Part shown: positions 1 through 7,858 of the stretch, one piece after another
Layout of the letters: the number at the start of each line of letters is the position of its first letter
How positions within the stretch are numbered: the stretch's first letter is position 1
Source of the DNA: an uncultured Collinsella sp.
GTDB lineage: Bacteria > Actinomycetota > Coriobacteriia > Coriobacteriales > Coriobacteriaceae
DNA length: 64,000 nt
Assembly (NCBI GenBank): GCA_902475785.1
Contig: CABSAN010000002.1
Location: 1 to 64,000, forward strand
Direction: 5' to 3'
The notes under the pieces: model-generated
Database searches by the model: none
What the model was told of the DNA's origin: nothing
The model's input: the letters and a program-made list of their open reading frames with translations, nothing else
Program-made: the position numbers and the translations under genes

Positions 1-104
1 GTCATGCCGAAATGGCGCGAAGCACGCGCTTGACAAAACTATAGAGACACGTCCCAAAAAGACTGGTTACAATTACGTGCAGCATACAAACACCGGGAGG
101 GATC

Positions 105-2237
105 GTGGCAAAAAAGCCTCAGCACGCTCAGAACAACCAGCGCAGTCAGCAGGGCAAACAGGGCCAGCAGCAAAAGCGCGGCGGTAAGGCGCAGGGTGGG
201 CACACCACGCATACCCCAGCAGCGCCCACACGCCCCTGGCGCCCGGGCCGCGATAAGTTCCTCCCCGTCAGCCGCGCCGACATGGATGCGCGCGGCTGGG
301 ACCAGTGCGACTTCGTCTACATCTGCGGCGACGCCTACGTGGACCACCCTAGCTTTGGTATGGCCATCATTAGCCGCGTACTCGACGCGCACGGCTACAA
401 GGTGGGCATCATCTGCCAGCCCGACTGGACCGACCCCGCCAGCATCACCGTGCTCGGCGAGCCACGCCTGGGCTTTCTCGTCAGCGCCGGCAACATGGAC
501 TCCATGGTCAACCACTATTCGGTGACCAAGCACCGCCGCCACACCGATGCCTATACCCCCGGTGGCGAGGAGGGGCGCCGTCCCAACCGAGCCGTCACGG
601 TCTACGGCAACCTTATCCGTCAGACGTTTAAGGATGCCCCCATCATCATCGGCGGCATCGAGGCAAGCCTGCGCCGCCTGGCCCACTACGACTACTGGCA
701 GGACAAGCTCAAGCGCTCGGTACTGCTCGACTCGGGCGCCGACATCCTCATCTACGGCATGGGCGAGCACGCGATCGTCGAGATCGCCGACGCGCTCGAC
801 GCGGGACTGCCCGTAGATCAGATCACCTATATCAACGGCACCGTTTACCGCACGGGTTCGCTCGACGAGGTCTACGACTACGACCTGCTGCCCAGCTGGG
901 ACGACCTTACCGCCGACAAGCTCAACTACGCACGCAGCTTCAATGTGCAACAGCAGAATATGGACCCCATCACCGGACACCGCTTGGTAGAGCCCTACCC
1001 CAACAGCGTCTATGTGGTGCAGAACCCGCCGTCGGCGACGCTCACCACCGATGAGATGGACGAGGTGGCCGAGCTCCCCTACGCACGCGATTGGCATCCC
1101 GATTACGATGCGGCGGGCGGCGTGCCGGCCTTTGCGGAGATCAAGTTTTCCATTAGCTCCAACCGTGGCTGTTTTGGTGAGTGCTCATTTTGCGCCCTCA
1201 CCTTCCACCAGGGCCGCGTGCTGCAGATGCGCAGCCACGACTCGATCATGCGCGAGGCCGAGCTGCTCACGCGCGATCCCGAGTTTAAGGGCTACATCAA
1301 CGACGTGGGCGGACCGACGGCCAACTTTAGCCGTCCCGCCTGCGACAAACAGCTCAAGCACGGCGTGTGCAAGAACAAGCGCTGCCTGTGGCCGAGCGTG
1401 TGCAAGAACATGGTGGTCGACGAGAGCGGCTATACGCAGCTGCTGCGCGACCTGCGTCAGCTGCCGGGCGTCAAAAAGGTCTTCGTCCGCAGCGGCATCC
1501 GCTTTGACTACACCATGGCCGATGCCTCGGACGAGTTTTTGCGCGAGCTGCTGGAGCACCATGTCTCGGGCCAGCTACGCGTAGCACCCGAGCACGTGAG
1601 CGATGCGGTGCTGTCCGTGATGGGCAAGCCGAGCCGCGCCGTCTACGACGCGTTCTGCCGTAAATTTGAGCGCTTGAACCGCGAATACGGACTCAAGCAG
1701 TACGTGGTGCCGTATCTGATATCGAGCCACCCCGGTTCAACGATGAAGGAAGCCGTGGACCTTGCCGAAGCCGTGCGCGACATGGGCTACATGCCCGAGC
1801 AGGTGCAGGACTTCTACCCCACCCCATCCACCATGTCGACCTGCATGTACTACACCGGCGTGGATCCGCGCACCATGGAGCCGATCTACGTGGCGCGCGA
1901 CCCGCACGAGAAGGCCATGCAACGTGCGCTCATCCAGTATCGCAAGCCCGAGAACTACAAGCTCGTGCGCGAGGCGCTGGAAAAAGCCGGCCGCCGCGAT
2001 CTGATTGGCTACACCAAGCATTGCCTGATTCGTCCCGTGCCGCCGCGCCCGGGCGAGACATCTGCCAACGGCGGGCATGGAACCGGCAAGAAGGGCGGCA
2101 AGCCGCACGGTGGCGCCGGCAAGGGGCCCAAGGGTAGCAAGGGGCACAGCGGCATGTCGCGCGCACAGAACACTGCCGGTCGCAATCGCGCGGCCCAGGG
2201 GCGTCAGGGCGCCAACGGAGGCGGACGCCGCAACTAG
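105..2237 (+). CDS. ygiQ: YgiQ family radical SAM protein
   Basis: A 710-residue protein that starts at GTG, 4 nt after a GGGAGG ribosome binding site. A radical SAM cluster motif CxxxCxxC (CFGECSFC) lies near residues 355-362, after the strand FSISSNRG. Flanking YgiQ-type regions (GGIEASLRRLAHYDYW near 190; a Cys-rich segment DKQLKHGVCKNKRCLW near 420) match this family in my memory. The last 70 or so residues are a Gly/Lys/His/Arg-rich disordered tail that may bind nucleic acid. YgiQ proteins are cytosolic [4Fe-4S]/SAM enzymes of unestablished reaction. The stop codon shares a CTAG with the stop of the convergent protease gene. The window starts 104 bases upstream. A TTGACA at 31-36 and a TACAAT at 68-73 are there but not at standard spacing, so no promoter is called. 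Confidence 0.92.
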   Translation: MAKKPQHAQNNQRSQQGKQGQQQKRGGKAQGGHTTHTPAAPTRPWRPGRDKFLPVSRADMDARGWDQCDFVYICGDAYVDHPSFGMAIISRVLDAHGYKVGIICQPDWTDPASITVLGEPRLGFLVSAGNMDSMVNHYSVTKHRRHTDAYTPGGEEGRRPNRAVTVYGNLIRQTFKDAPIIIGGIEASLRRLAHYDYWQDKLKRSVLLDSGADILIYGMGEHAIVEIADALDAGLPVDQITYINGTVYRTGSLDEVYDYDLLPSWDDLTADKLNYARSFNVQQQNMDPITGHRLVEPYPNSVYVVQNPPSATLTTDEMDEVAELPYARDWHPDYDAAGGVPAFAEIKFSISSNRGCFGECSFCALTFHQGRVLQMRSHDSIMREAELLTRDPEFKGYINDVGGPTANFSRPACDKQLKHGVCKNKRCLWPSVCKNMVVDESGYTQLLRDLRQLPGVKKVFVRSGIRFDYTMADASDEFLRELLEHHVSGQLRVAPEHVSDAVLSVMGKPSRAVYDAFCRKFERLNREYGLKQYVVPYLISSHPGSTMKEAVDLAEAVRDMGYMPEQVQDFYPTPSTMSTCMYYTGVDPRTMEPIYVARDPHEKAMQRALIQYRKPENYKLVREALEKAGRRDLIGYTKHCLIRPVPPRPGETSANGGHGTGKKGGKPHGGAGKGPKGSKGHSGMSRAQNTAGRNRAAQGRQGANGGGRRN

Positions 2238-3145
2238 GGCAGCGGTGCGCTCGCTGCGTCCGTCCCACACGCGTGGCGCAGCGAGCGCATTGCCTCAACG
2301 AGGATGACGCCGGCGATAGCAACCGTAATTGCCACATCGAGCGGCGTGTTCACAAACCAGAGCAGCCCCATGAAATACGACCCGGCGTTAAAGGCAAAAT
2401 GCAGCAGGATCGTGTAGCGGAGCTTTCCGGTCGTCACGAGCACCCAACCAAAGATGAGGCCGGCGGCGCCGGCGTAGCAGCCCTGCACCCAGTTCATGTG
2501 CATAAAGCCGAAGATTGCCGCCTGCAGCACAATCGCCGCGGCGATACTCCACGTGCTTGGGGCCGCCCAGGGCACCATGGCGCCGTCCCGTGCGCTCACA
2601 CGACGCCGGCGCTTCCAAAGTGGGCGGCACTGCGGATTAAACGCTCGGAGCGAAAACTCAAAAATAATGCCGCGCACCAGCAGCTCTTCACAAAACGGGG
2701 CGCCGAGCACCGTAGTCAGGACGGCGAGATAGCTGGTGTCGCCCATGCCTGTTTCCTCGACAAGCTCGCTGTAGTCGGCCGCGGCATCGGGCAACAGCGA
2801 CAGCGCGGCGTCGGTCACGTAGCCAACAACCACCTGCAGGGCCAGGCCGATCACGATAACGCAGGCGATGCGCTTCCACGCCCCACGTGCTCCCCCGCCG
2901 AGCGGATGCTCGCTTTGCCGGCGTGCCATAAACGAACGCGGCCACAGATAACGCCACCACAGTAGCGCCATCAAAAACGATGCCGTCTGCGCGACGGCCT
3001 GAAGCAATTGAATGTCGAGGTCATCGATCGAAAAACCCATGAACACCGATGCGACGCCAAGGGCGGAGAACAAAACGACGCTCAGGGCAATATCGGCAGC
3101 GACGACGCCAAAACAGGCAAGCGCCCAAATCATCGCATTGAGCAT
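2234..3145 (-). CDS. CPBP family intramembrane glutamic endopeptidase
   Basis: A 303-residue polytopic membrane protein. CPBP (Abi/Rce1-like) motifs are visible: EELLVRG (motif 1, EExxxR) near residue 155, FGFMHMNW (motif 2) near 215, and HFAFNAGSYF (motif 3) near 260. These supply the Glu and His residues of the intramembrane active site. The start MLNAMIWAL is preferred over an in-frame ATG 27 nt upstream because GGGAGGAGG sits just before it and the upstream ATG lies within a repeat element. Family members cleave prenylated or peptide substrates, or serve in bacteriocin immunity; the substrate here is unknown. No bacteriocin gene is adjacent. The gene is convergent with ygiQ and their stop codons overlap in CTAG. 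Confidence 0.85.
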   Translation of the reverse strand: MLNAMIWALACFGVVAADIALSVVLFSALGVASVFMGFSIDDLDIQLLQAVAQTASFLMALLWWRYLWPRSFMARRQSEHPLGGGARGAWKRIACVIVIGLALQVVVGYVTDAALSLLPDAAADYSELVEETGMGDTSYLAVLTTVLGAPFCEELLVRGIIFEFSLRAFNPQCRPLWKRRRRVSARDGAMVPWAAPSTWSIAAAIVLQAAIFGFMHMNWVQGCYAGAAGLIFGWVLVTTGKLRYTILLHFAFNAGSYFMGLLWFVNTPLDVAITVAIAGVILVEAMRSLRHACGTDAASAPLP

Positions 3146-3160
3146 GCCAACCTCCTCCCG

Positions 3161-3212
3161 ACGACTAGTCATTGGGGACGTTCTTCAACGACTAGCTGTT
3201 GGGGACAGTCTT
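3161..3212. repeat. GGGGAC-type intergenic element (two direct half copies)
   Basis: Two tandem half-copies of ACGACTAG(T/C)...TTGGGGAC follow each other about 30 bp apart. The first, through TTGGGGACGTTCTT, is nearly identical to one arm of the palindrome at 56371-56408. The element lies between the protease start and the antitoxin gene and contributes the last codons of the antitoxin reading frame. Confidence 0.7.
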
Positions 3213-3390
3213 TGCCAAAAGCCCCGTTGGGCGAGATGTCGAACGGGAAGGTGCCGCAGCGATTGAACGCAGCGATAAACATGCGGATGGCGTTGGACGG
3301 CGTGGTGCCCACGAGCTGAGTTGCCGCCGCGAAGGCTGCCTTCTCCTCGGGCAAGACCTTCGCGACTACGGGGGTCATGTGTTCTGCCAT
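3169..3390 (-). CDS. RelB/DinJ-like antitoxin, orphan, with C-terminus formed by a repeat element
   Basis: A 73-residue protein starting MAEHMTPVVAKVLPEEKAAF, with an AAGGAAG ribosome binding site just upstream. The segment VLPEEKAAFAAATQLVGTTPSNAIRMFIAAF resembles the ribbon-helix-helix of RelB/DinJ antitoxins (the L-G-T/L-P-S-A-I pattern), followed by the family's FPFDIS. After PNGAF the frame runs into the GGGGAC repeat element and ends VVEERPQ, so the normal toxin-binding tail seems replaced. No RelE/YafQ-type toxin is found beside it. An imperfect palindrome 115 nt upstream may be its operator. It is either a decayed antitoxin or an autonomous RHH regulator. Confidence 0.6.
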   Translation of the reverse strand: MAEHMTPVVAKVLPEEKAAFAAATQLVGTTPSNAIRMFIAAFNRCGTFPFDISPNGAFGKDCPQQLVVEERPQ

Positions 3391-3504
3391 GGCGCTTCCT
3401 TTTTGAAACGACGGTGGTGCGGATAGATGCGGGCCACGCGGCTGGGCGACGGGCTGTGAAGGCAACCCGATTGGCCCGCATCCGGAGTTTGTTTCTGCGG
3501 CGTT

Positions 3505-3533
3505 GGTATTACTTGGTAATCCTAAGTATTACC
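3505..3533. promoter_or_regulatory. Candidate operator palindrome upstream of the RelB-like gene
   Basis: GGTATTACTT and AAGTATTACC form an imperfect inverted repeat (one mismatch) around a 9-nt centre that itself contains GGTAAT. It lies about 115 nt upstream of the antitoxin start. RelB-like RHH proteins autoregulate through such palindromes, but the assignment is inference only. Confidence 0.35.
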
Positions 3534-3605
3534 CCGCAGATAGAATACCACACCAGACCCTATGGGGACGGAGAAAAACGAATCATTTTGTTGCTGAGTT
3601 AGTAT

Positions 3606-4985
3606 TTAGAGCGTGATGATGTCCGAGATATCGAGGGCCTGAGCGTCGGCGGCGTCGTGCGTGGCAAGCAAGAGCGTGCGGCCGTCGAGCAGGTCGAGCA
3701 CGACCTTGGTCGTCGCATCGCGCGCGGCGGCATCCAGGCCGGTAAAGGGCTCGTCAAGAATCACCGCGCCGCCCGGGCACAGCAGGGCTCGAGCAATCTC
3801 GACGCGGCGGCGCTGCCCGCCCGAAAGCTCGGCCACGCGAGCATCCACATCGACTCCCGGCACCAGCAGGCGCAGCAATGCCGCGGCGCTCGAAGCATCC
3901 ACACGCGCATCGGCGCACACCAGCACGTTATCCAGCGCCGAGGCGGACTCGGCCAAGCGTGCATCCTGAAACACCATCGAGCACGGCGAGCACTCCCCCG
4001 CTGCCAACGAAAGCAGCGTCGACTTGCCCATGCCCGAAACACCCATCACACAGATGCGCCCACCCGCAGGCACGTTGAGCACCAGACCATCCAGCGCCGG
4101 CGCCCAGGGCGCGCGATCGCCCACGGCAAGCGCAAGCTCCGCTGCAGCCCCACCGCCAGCAGAGTCGCCCACACAACCGCGAGCGCCGCGCCCATGCGCC
4201 CGCACGGCCGCGCGCCACGCCACGGGTCCCGAAACCCGCAGCAGCCACACCAGCACGCGCTCACACGCCCACGAGGCGACAACGACCAGCACGGTCCACG
4301 CCAGCAGGTCCGCCGTCTCGATCAAAAGCTTCGCCTGATAGATGCGCTCGCCCACGGTGCCCACCGCCATGCCGATCAGCTCCGCCGCCACGCCGGCCTT
4401 CCAGCTCATGCCGATCACAGCGCGGGCGCACGAAAGCACAAACGGCAGGACTTCGCGCCAGGTGTGGGCACAAAACAGTCGCCAGCCGCGCACGCCATGC
4501 AGACGAAACATCTGCTCCAGCGGTTTATCCGCTTGCGTCAAACCCTCGACCAACGAAAAATACACGCCCGGAAGTGCCATCAAAAAGACTGCCACGATGC
4601 TCACACGCGCCGATCCCAGCCAAATAAGCAGCAGGACCACCACGCAGGCGACCGGCGTCGCCTTTACAAACGATAGCGCCGGCGCCACCAGGCGCGCAAA
4701 CGCCCGCAAATGTGACGAAATGCCGGCAAGCACGCCACCACACACCGCGGCAAGCGCCAGCCCGCCCAGTATCCGCGCGCCCGAGCCCGCCAAAATCGCC
4801 CAGGTACCGCCATCGCACACCAGGCGCAGCAGCGCCAGGGCAACAGCACCCGGCCCCGGCAAGATCAGCGGCTGCGCCACCAGCGCCGCCACCAGCATCC
4901 ACGCGGCAAGCCAAAAGGCGGCGACGGCACCTGCTGCCGCCACCGCCTTCATACGCTCTGTCATGTGTCGAGCAAACGCATGCAC
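3606..4985 (-). CDS. ABC transporter permease fused to its ATPase
   Basis: A 459-residue natural fusion. Residues 1-250 are an SsuC/TauC/ThiX-like BPD permease with about six membrane segments. Residues 290-459 are a compact ABC ATPase with Walker A GVSGMGKST, Q-loop VFQD, signature LSGGQRRR, Walker B VILDEPFTGLD and H-loop LLATHD. The ATPase half is short for the family because the region between Walker A and Q-loop is trimmed. The start is GTG, with GGAG overlapping the end of the upstream binding-protein gene (3 nt between genes). It is last in an operon with the hydrogenase genes. The substrate cannot be told; homologues carry sulfonates, nitrate, bicarbonate or thiamine precursors. Confidence 0.85.
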   Translation of the reverse strand: MHAFARHMTERMKAVAAAGAVAAFWLAAWMLVAALVAQPLILPGPGAVALALLRLVCDGGTWAILAGSGARILGGLALAAVCGGVLAGISSHLRAFARLVAPALSFVKATPVACVVVLLLIWLGSARVSIVAVFLMALPGVYFSLVEGLTQADKPLEQMFRLHGVRGWRLFCAHTWREVLPFVLSCARAVIGMSWKAGVAAELIGMAVGTVGERIYQAKLLIETADLLAWTVLVVVASWACERVLVWLLRVSGPVAWRAAVRAHGRGARGCVGDSAGGGAAAELALAVGDRAPWAPALDGLVLNVPAGGRICVMGVSGMGKSTLLSLAAGECSPCSMVFQDARLAESASALDNVLVCADARVDASSAAALLRLLVPGVDVDARVAELSGGQRRRVEIARALLCPGGAVILDEPFTGLDAAARDATTKVVLDLLDGRTLLLATHDAADAQALDISDIITL

Positions 4986-4988
4986 GGG

Positions 4989-6047
4989 CTACTCCATGTA
5001 GTAGAAATCGTCAGCCGGGAGCTTACCGCCCACGGCGCTCACATCCGCATCGGCCAGCACCTGCAGGTACCCACCGAGCGCCGCCTTCATATCCTTGCCC
5101 GTCTGGCACACAAGCATGCACCCGGGGATCGCCTTCTCGGCGATCTTGGCGTTGTCCACGATGCCGGCATCGACCACGGCCTGCGCCCAGTCTGCCGGTG
5201 CCGCATTGACAGCCTTAACGCTCGCCGCATGGCAGCTCAAGAACTCCGCCACGGCCTCGGGATGTTCCTCGGCAAACGCGCGGCGCACCACGGTCACGCC
5301 CGTCAGCAAGCGCGAGCCTGTGTCACCTGCCAGCTCGTCCCACACATCGGTCAGGCTTACCGGAGCCGACAGCTTGCCTTCACTCTTGGCGATGGCAGCG
5401 GTCCTGAACGGCTCCGGCAGCACGCCCACGGCAGACGGATCGGCAAGCAGGGCCGACAGCACCTCGGCGGGCTCGCTCTTAAACTCGAGCGTCACCTGGC
5501 CGGTCAGGCCCGCGCGCTCCAGCAGGTAGTTCATGACGTACTCCGGCGTGGTGCCCTTGCCCGTCATATAGACGGTATGGCCCGCCAGGTCGCCAAACGA
5601 GGCCACACTCGCGTCGCCCGTCACAACGTTCAGCACGCCCAGCGTGTTGATGTCGATGACCTGCACCGCGCCCTCGGTCTTGTTGTAGAGCACGCTCGCC
5701 ACGTTGGCGGGCACCAGGGCAATGTCGATATCGCCCTGAATGACCTTGGGCACAATCTCGTCGGCGGCAGTGTTGATCGCAAAGTCGAACTCATTGTCCG
5801 TCTCGCCGTTTGCGGCCTGATCCATAAACTGCACCAGGCCAATCGAGGTCGGCCCCTTGAGCGAGGCGACGTGCACCTCGACCGGCTCGACAGCAGAACT
5901 GCCCGCGGCGGACCCGGCAGCCGAGCCCGCGGCAGACCCGGCACTGGCAGCCCCGCCGCCACAGCCCGCGAGCGCAAGCGACAGGACGCCCGCGGCGAGC
6001 GCCGAGGCAAACCCCCGGCGCGACATTTCAAAATCAAACGCGCGCAT
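4989..6047 (-). CDS. ABC transporter substrate-binding lipoprotein (NMT1/SsuA-like)
   Basis: A 352-residue exported lipoprotein. It begins MRAFDFEMSRRGFASALAAG, with a twin-arginine-like SRRGFAS followed by a lipobox LALAGC near residue 32 and a flexible SAAGSAAGSAAG linker. The mature part has the two-domain fold features of NMT1/nitrate-sulfonate binding proteins (GPTSIGLVQFMDQA, VIQGDIDIALVPANVASVLYN, MTGKGTTPEYVMNYLLERAGL). The start codon lies 2 nt after the hydrogenase stop, with GAGGAGG 10 nt upstream, so it is translationally linked. It should deliver a small ligand to the fused permease-ATPase encoded next. Confidence 0.85.
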   Translation of the reverse strand: MRAFDFEMSRRGFASALAAGVLSLALAGCGGGAASAGSAAGSAAGSAAGSSAVEPVEVHVASLKGPTSIGLVQFMDQAANGETDNEFDFAINTAADEIVPKVIQGDIDIALVPANVASVLYNKTEGAVQVIDINTLGVLNVVTGDASVASFGDLAGHTVYMTGKGTTPEYVMNYLLERAGLTGQVTLEFKSEPAEVLSALLADPSAVGVLPEPFRTAAIAKSEGKLSAPVSLTDVWDELAGDTGSRLLTGVTVVRRAFAEEHPEAVAEFLSCHAASVKAVNAAPADWAQAVVDAGIVDNAKIAEKAIPGCMLVCQTGKDMKAALGGYLQVLADADVSAVGGKLPADDFYYME

Positions 6048-6049
6048 CG

Positions 6050-7858
6050 CTAGCACGCCTCCTCGTTGGGCATCGTCCATGCATGATGGTCGGTATGCAG
6101 CAACTCCTCGGCCAGCGGCGAGAGCGGCGCGCCCAAGAACTCGCGGTAGCACGCCTGGACATCGGGATTCTCGTGCGAGAAGCGAATGTCCGCAGCGGCA
6201 TCCAGGCCCCACAGCACCTGACCGCGCTCGGCTGCCAGCTCGCAGCCGTCGTGAATGGGCTGACCGCCGCCACCGACGCAGCCGCCCGGGCACGCCATGA
6301 CCTCAACGAAGTCATAGCTCACACGGCCATCGCGAATCGCGTCGAGCAGACGGGCAGCGTTGCCCAGCCCGTGTGCCACGGCGACGCGCACCTTGGTGCC
6401 ATCGATATCGGCCACGGCTTCCTTCCAGCCGTCAAGTCCGCGCACGTCGGTAAAGAAGTCGGCATCGGGGTTCTTACCCGTCACCAGGTAATATGCCGAG
6501 CGCACGGCGGCCTCCATCACGCCGCCCGTGGCGCCAAAGATCACACCCGCGCCCGTGCCAAAGCCCAGCGGCGTATCGAGCGGCTCCTCAACCAGCGTAT
6601 CCACGCTCACGTGGTTCGCGCGGATCATGCGCACCATCTCGCGCACCGTCAGCGCAACGTCAACGTCGGGCGTACCGTCCTCGCCCACCATGCTCGGCAG
6701 CGCACACTCAACCTTCTTGGCCGTGCACGGCATCACGGACACCACAAACAGACGCTCGGGCTCCACGCCCAGCACCTTGGCGTAGTAGGTCTTGGCGATG
6801 GCGCCGAACATCTGCTGCGGCGACTTTGACGTGGACAGGCTGTCGACAAACTCGGGGTAGCGCGCCTTCACAAAGCGTACCCAGCCCGGGCAGCAGCTCG
6901 TAAACATGGGCCAGCCGCGGCTGTCGCCCTCGCCCTTGGCGGCCTTACCCAGGCGCTCGAGCAGCTCGGAGCCCTCCTCCATGATGGTGAGGTCGGCCGA
7001 GAAATCGGTGTCGAACACGTACTCAAAGCCAACGCGGCGCAGCGCACAAGCCAGGCGCTCGACGGTAGCCTCCTCGCGCGGAATGCCGAGCTCCTCGCCC
7101 CAGGCGCTACGCGCGGCTGGCGCAATCTGCACCAGCACGATCTTGTCGGGATCGGCGAGAGCATCGAACACGGTCTCGGTATCGTCACGCTCGCGCAGGG
7201 CGCCCGTCGGGCAATGCGTGATGCACTGACCGCACGCGACGCAATCGGTCTTGCCGATCGGCGCACGCCCGCGGGTGCCCACGGCGGTATGCGTGGCGCG
7301 GTTGGTCAGGTCCCAAATCCCTAGGCCCTGCACGCTCTCGCACACCTTGATGCAGCGCATGCATTTAATGCACTTGTCGTTATCGCGGATGATGGGGAAA
7401 TCGAAATCCCAGCCCTCGCGCGCCAGGTGCTGCTCGTACGGCAGATAGAAGATGCCCAGGTCGTTGGCGATGGTCTGCAGGTTGCAGTTACCGCTGCGCA
7501 CGCAGCTCGTGCAGCGCGAGTCGTGCTGGGACAGCAGCAGCTGCACGTTGGTGCGACGCGCCTCGCGGGCCTTGGGGCTGTTGGTGTGGACCACCATGCC
7601 GTCGAGCACGTAGTTGTTGCAGGCGGCAACCAGCTGGTCGCAGCCCTCAACCTCGACCACGCACACACGGCAGCCGCCGATCTCGTTTAGATCGCGCAGA
7701 TAGCACAGGGTGGGAATCTGGATGCCGACGGACTTGGCTGCGTCCAGGATCGTGGTGTGCTCTGGAACCACGACCTCGCAATTATCGATAGTGAGCTTGA
7801 CCATGTTGAGTGCTCCGCTTTCGTTGTCGCTAACAGTGGTTTTGTTGGGCTCTACCAT
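6050..7858 (-). CDS. hydA: Catalytic [FeFe]-hydrogenase, glutamate-synthase-linked (A2-like)
   Basis: A 602-residue cytosolic [FeFe]-hydrogenase. In order: a plant-type 2Fe-2S domain (CYLRDL...GGCRVCVVE, near 50-75), a His-Cys3 [4Fe-4S] site (HDSRCTSCVRSGNC), two 4Fe-4S ferredoxin motifs (CIKCMRCIKVC, CVACGQCITHC), then the H-cluster with L1 TSCCPGW near 319, L2 MPCTAKKVE near 374 and L3 MACPGGCVGGGGQP near 519. All catalytic cysteines are present. The chosen ATG overlaps the stop of the upstream gene and has GGAGGGAGG at 8 nt. The downstream ATG at 7804 (MVKLTIDN), the usual family start, is the alternative. Next to a GltD-like partner it fits group A2, whose electron partner is unresolved. 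Confidence 0.93.
   Translation of the reverse strand: MVEPNKTTVSDNESGALNMVKLTIDNCEVVVPEHTTILDAAKSVGIQIPTLCYLRDLNEIGGCRVCVVEVEGCDQLVAACNNYVLDGMVVHTNSPKAREARRTNVQLLLSQHDSRCTSCVRSGNCNLQTIANDLGIFYLPYEQHLAREGWDFDFPIIRDNDKCIKCMRCIKVCESVQGLGIWDLTNRATHTAVGTRGRAPIGKTDCVACGQCITHCPTGALRERDDTETVFDALADPDKIVLVQIAPAARSAWGEELGIPREEATVERLACALRRVGFEYVFDTDFSADLTIMEEGSELLERLGKAAKGEGDSRGWPMFTSCCPGWVRFVKARYPEFVDSLSTSKSPQQMFGAIAKTYYAKVLGVEPERLFVVSVMPCTAKKVECALPSMVGEDGTPDVDVALTVREMVRMIRANHVSVDTLVEEPLDTPLGFGTGAGVIFGATGGVMEAAVRSAYYLVTGKNPDADFFTDVRGLDGWKEAVADIDGTKVRVAVAHGLGNAARLLDAIRDGRVSYDFVEVMACPGGCVGGGGQPIHDGCELAAERGQVLWGLDAAADIRFSHENPDVQACYREFLGAPLSPLAEELLHTDHHAWTMPNEEAC

Noticed and set aside
1..104. A standard promoter before ygiQ using TTGACA at 31-36
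   Set aside because: The nearest -10-like hexamers are 4 or 31 nt away, so spacing is not acceptable.
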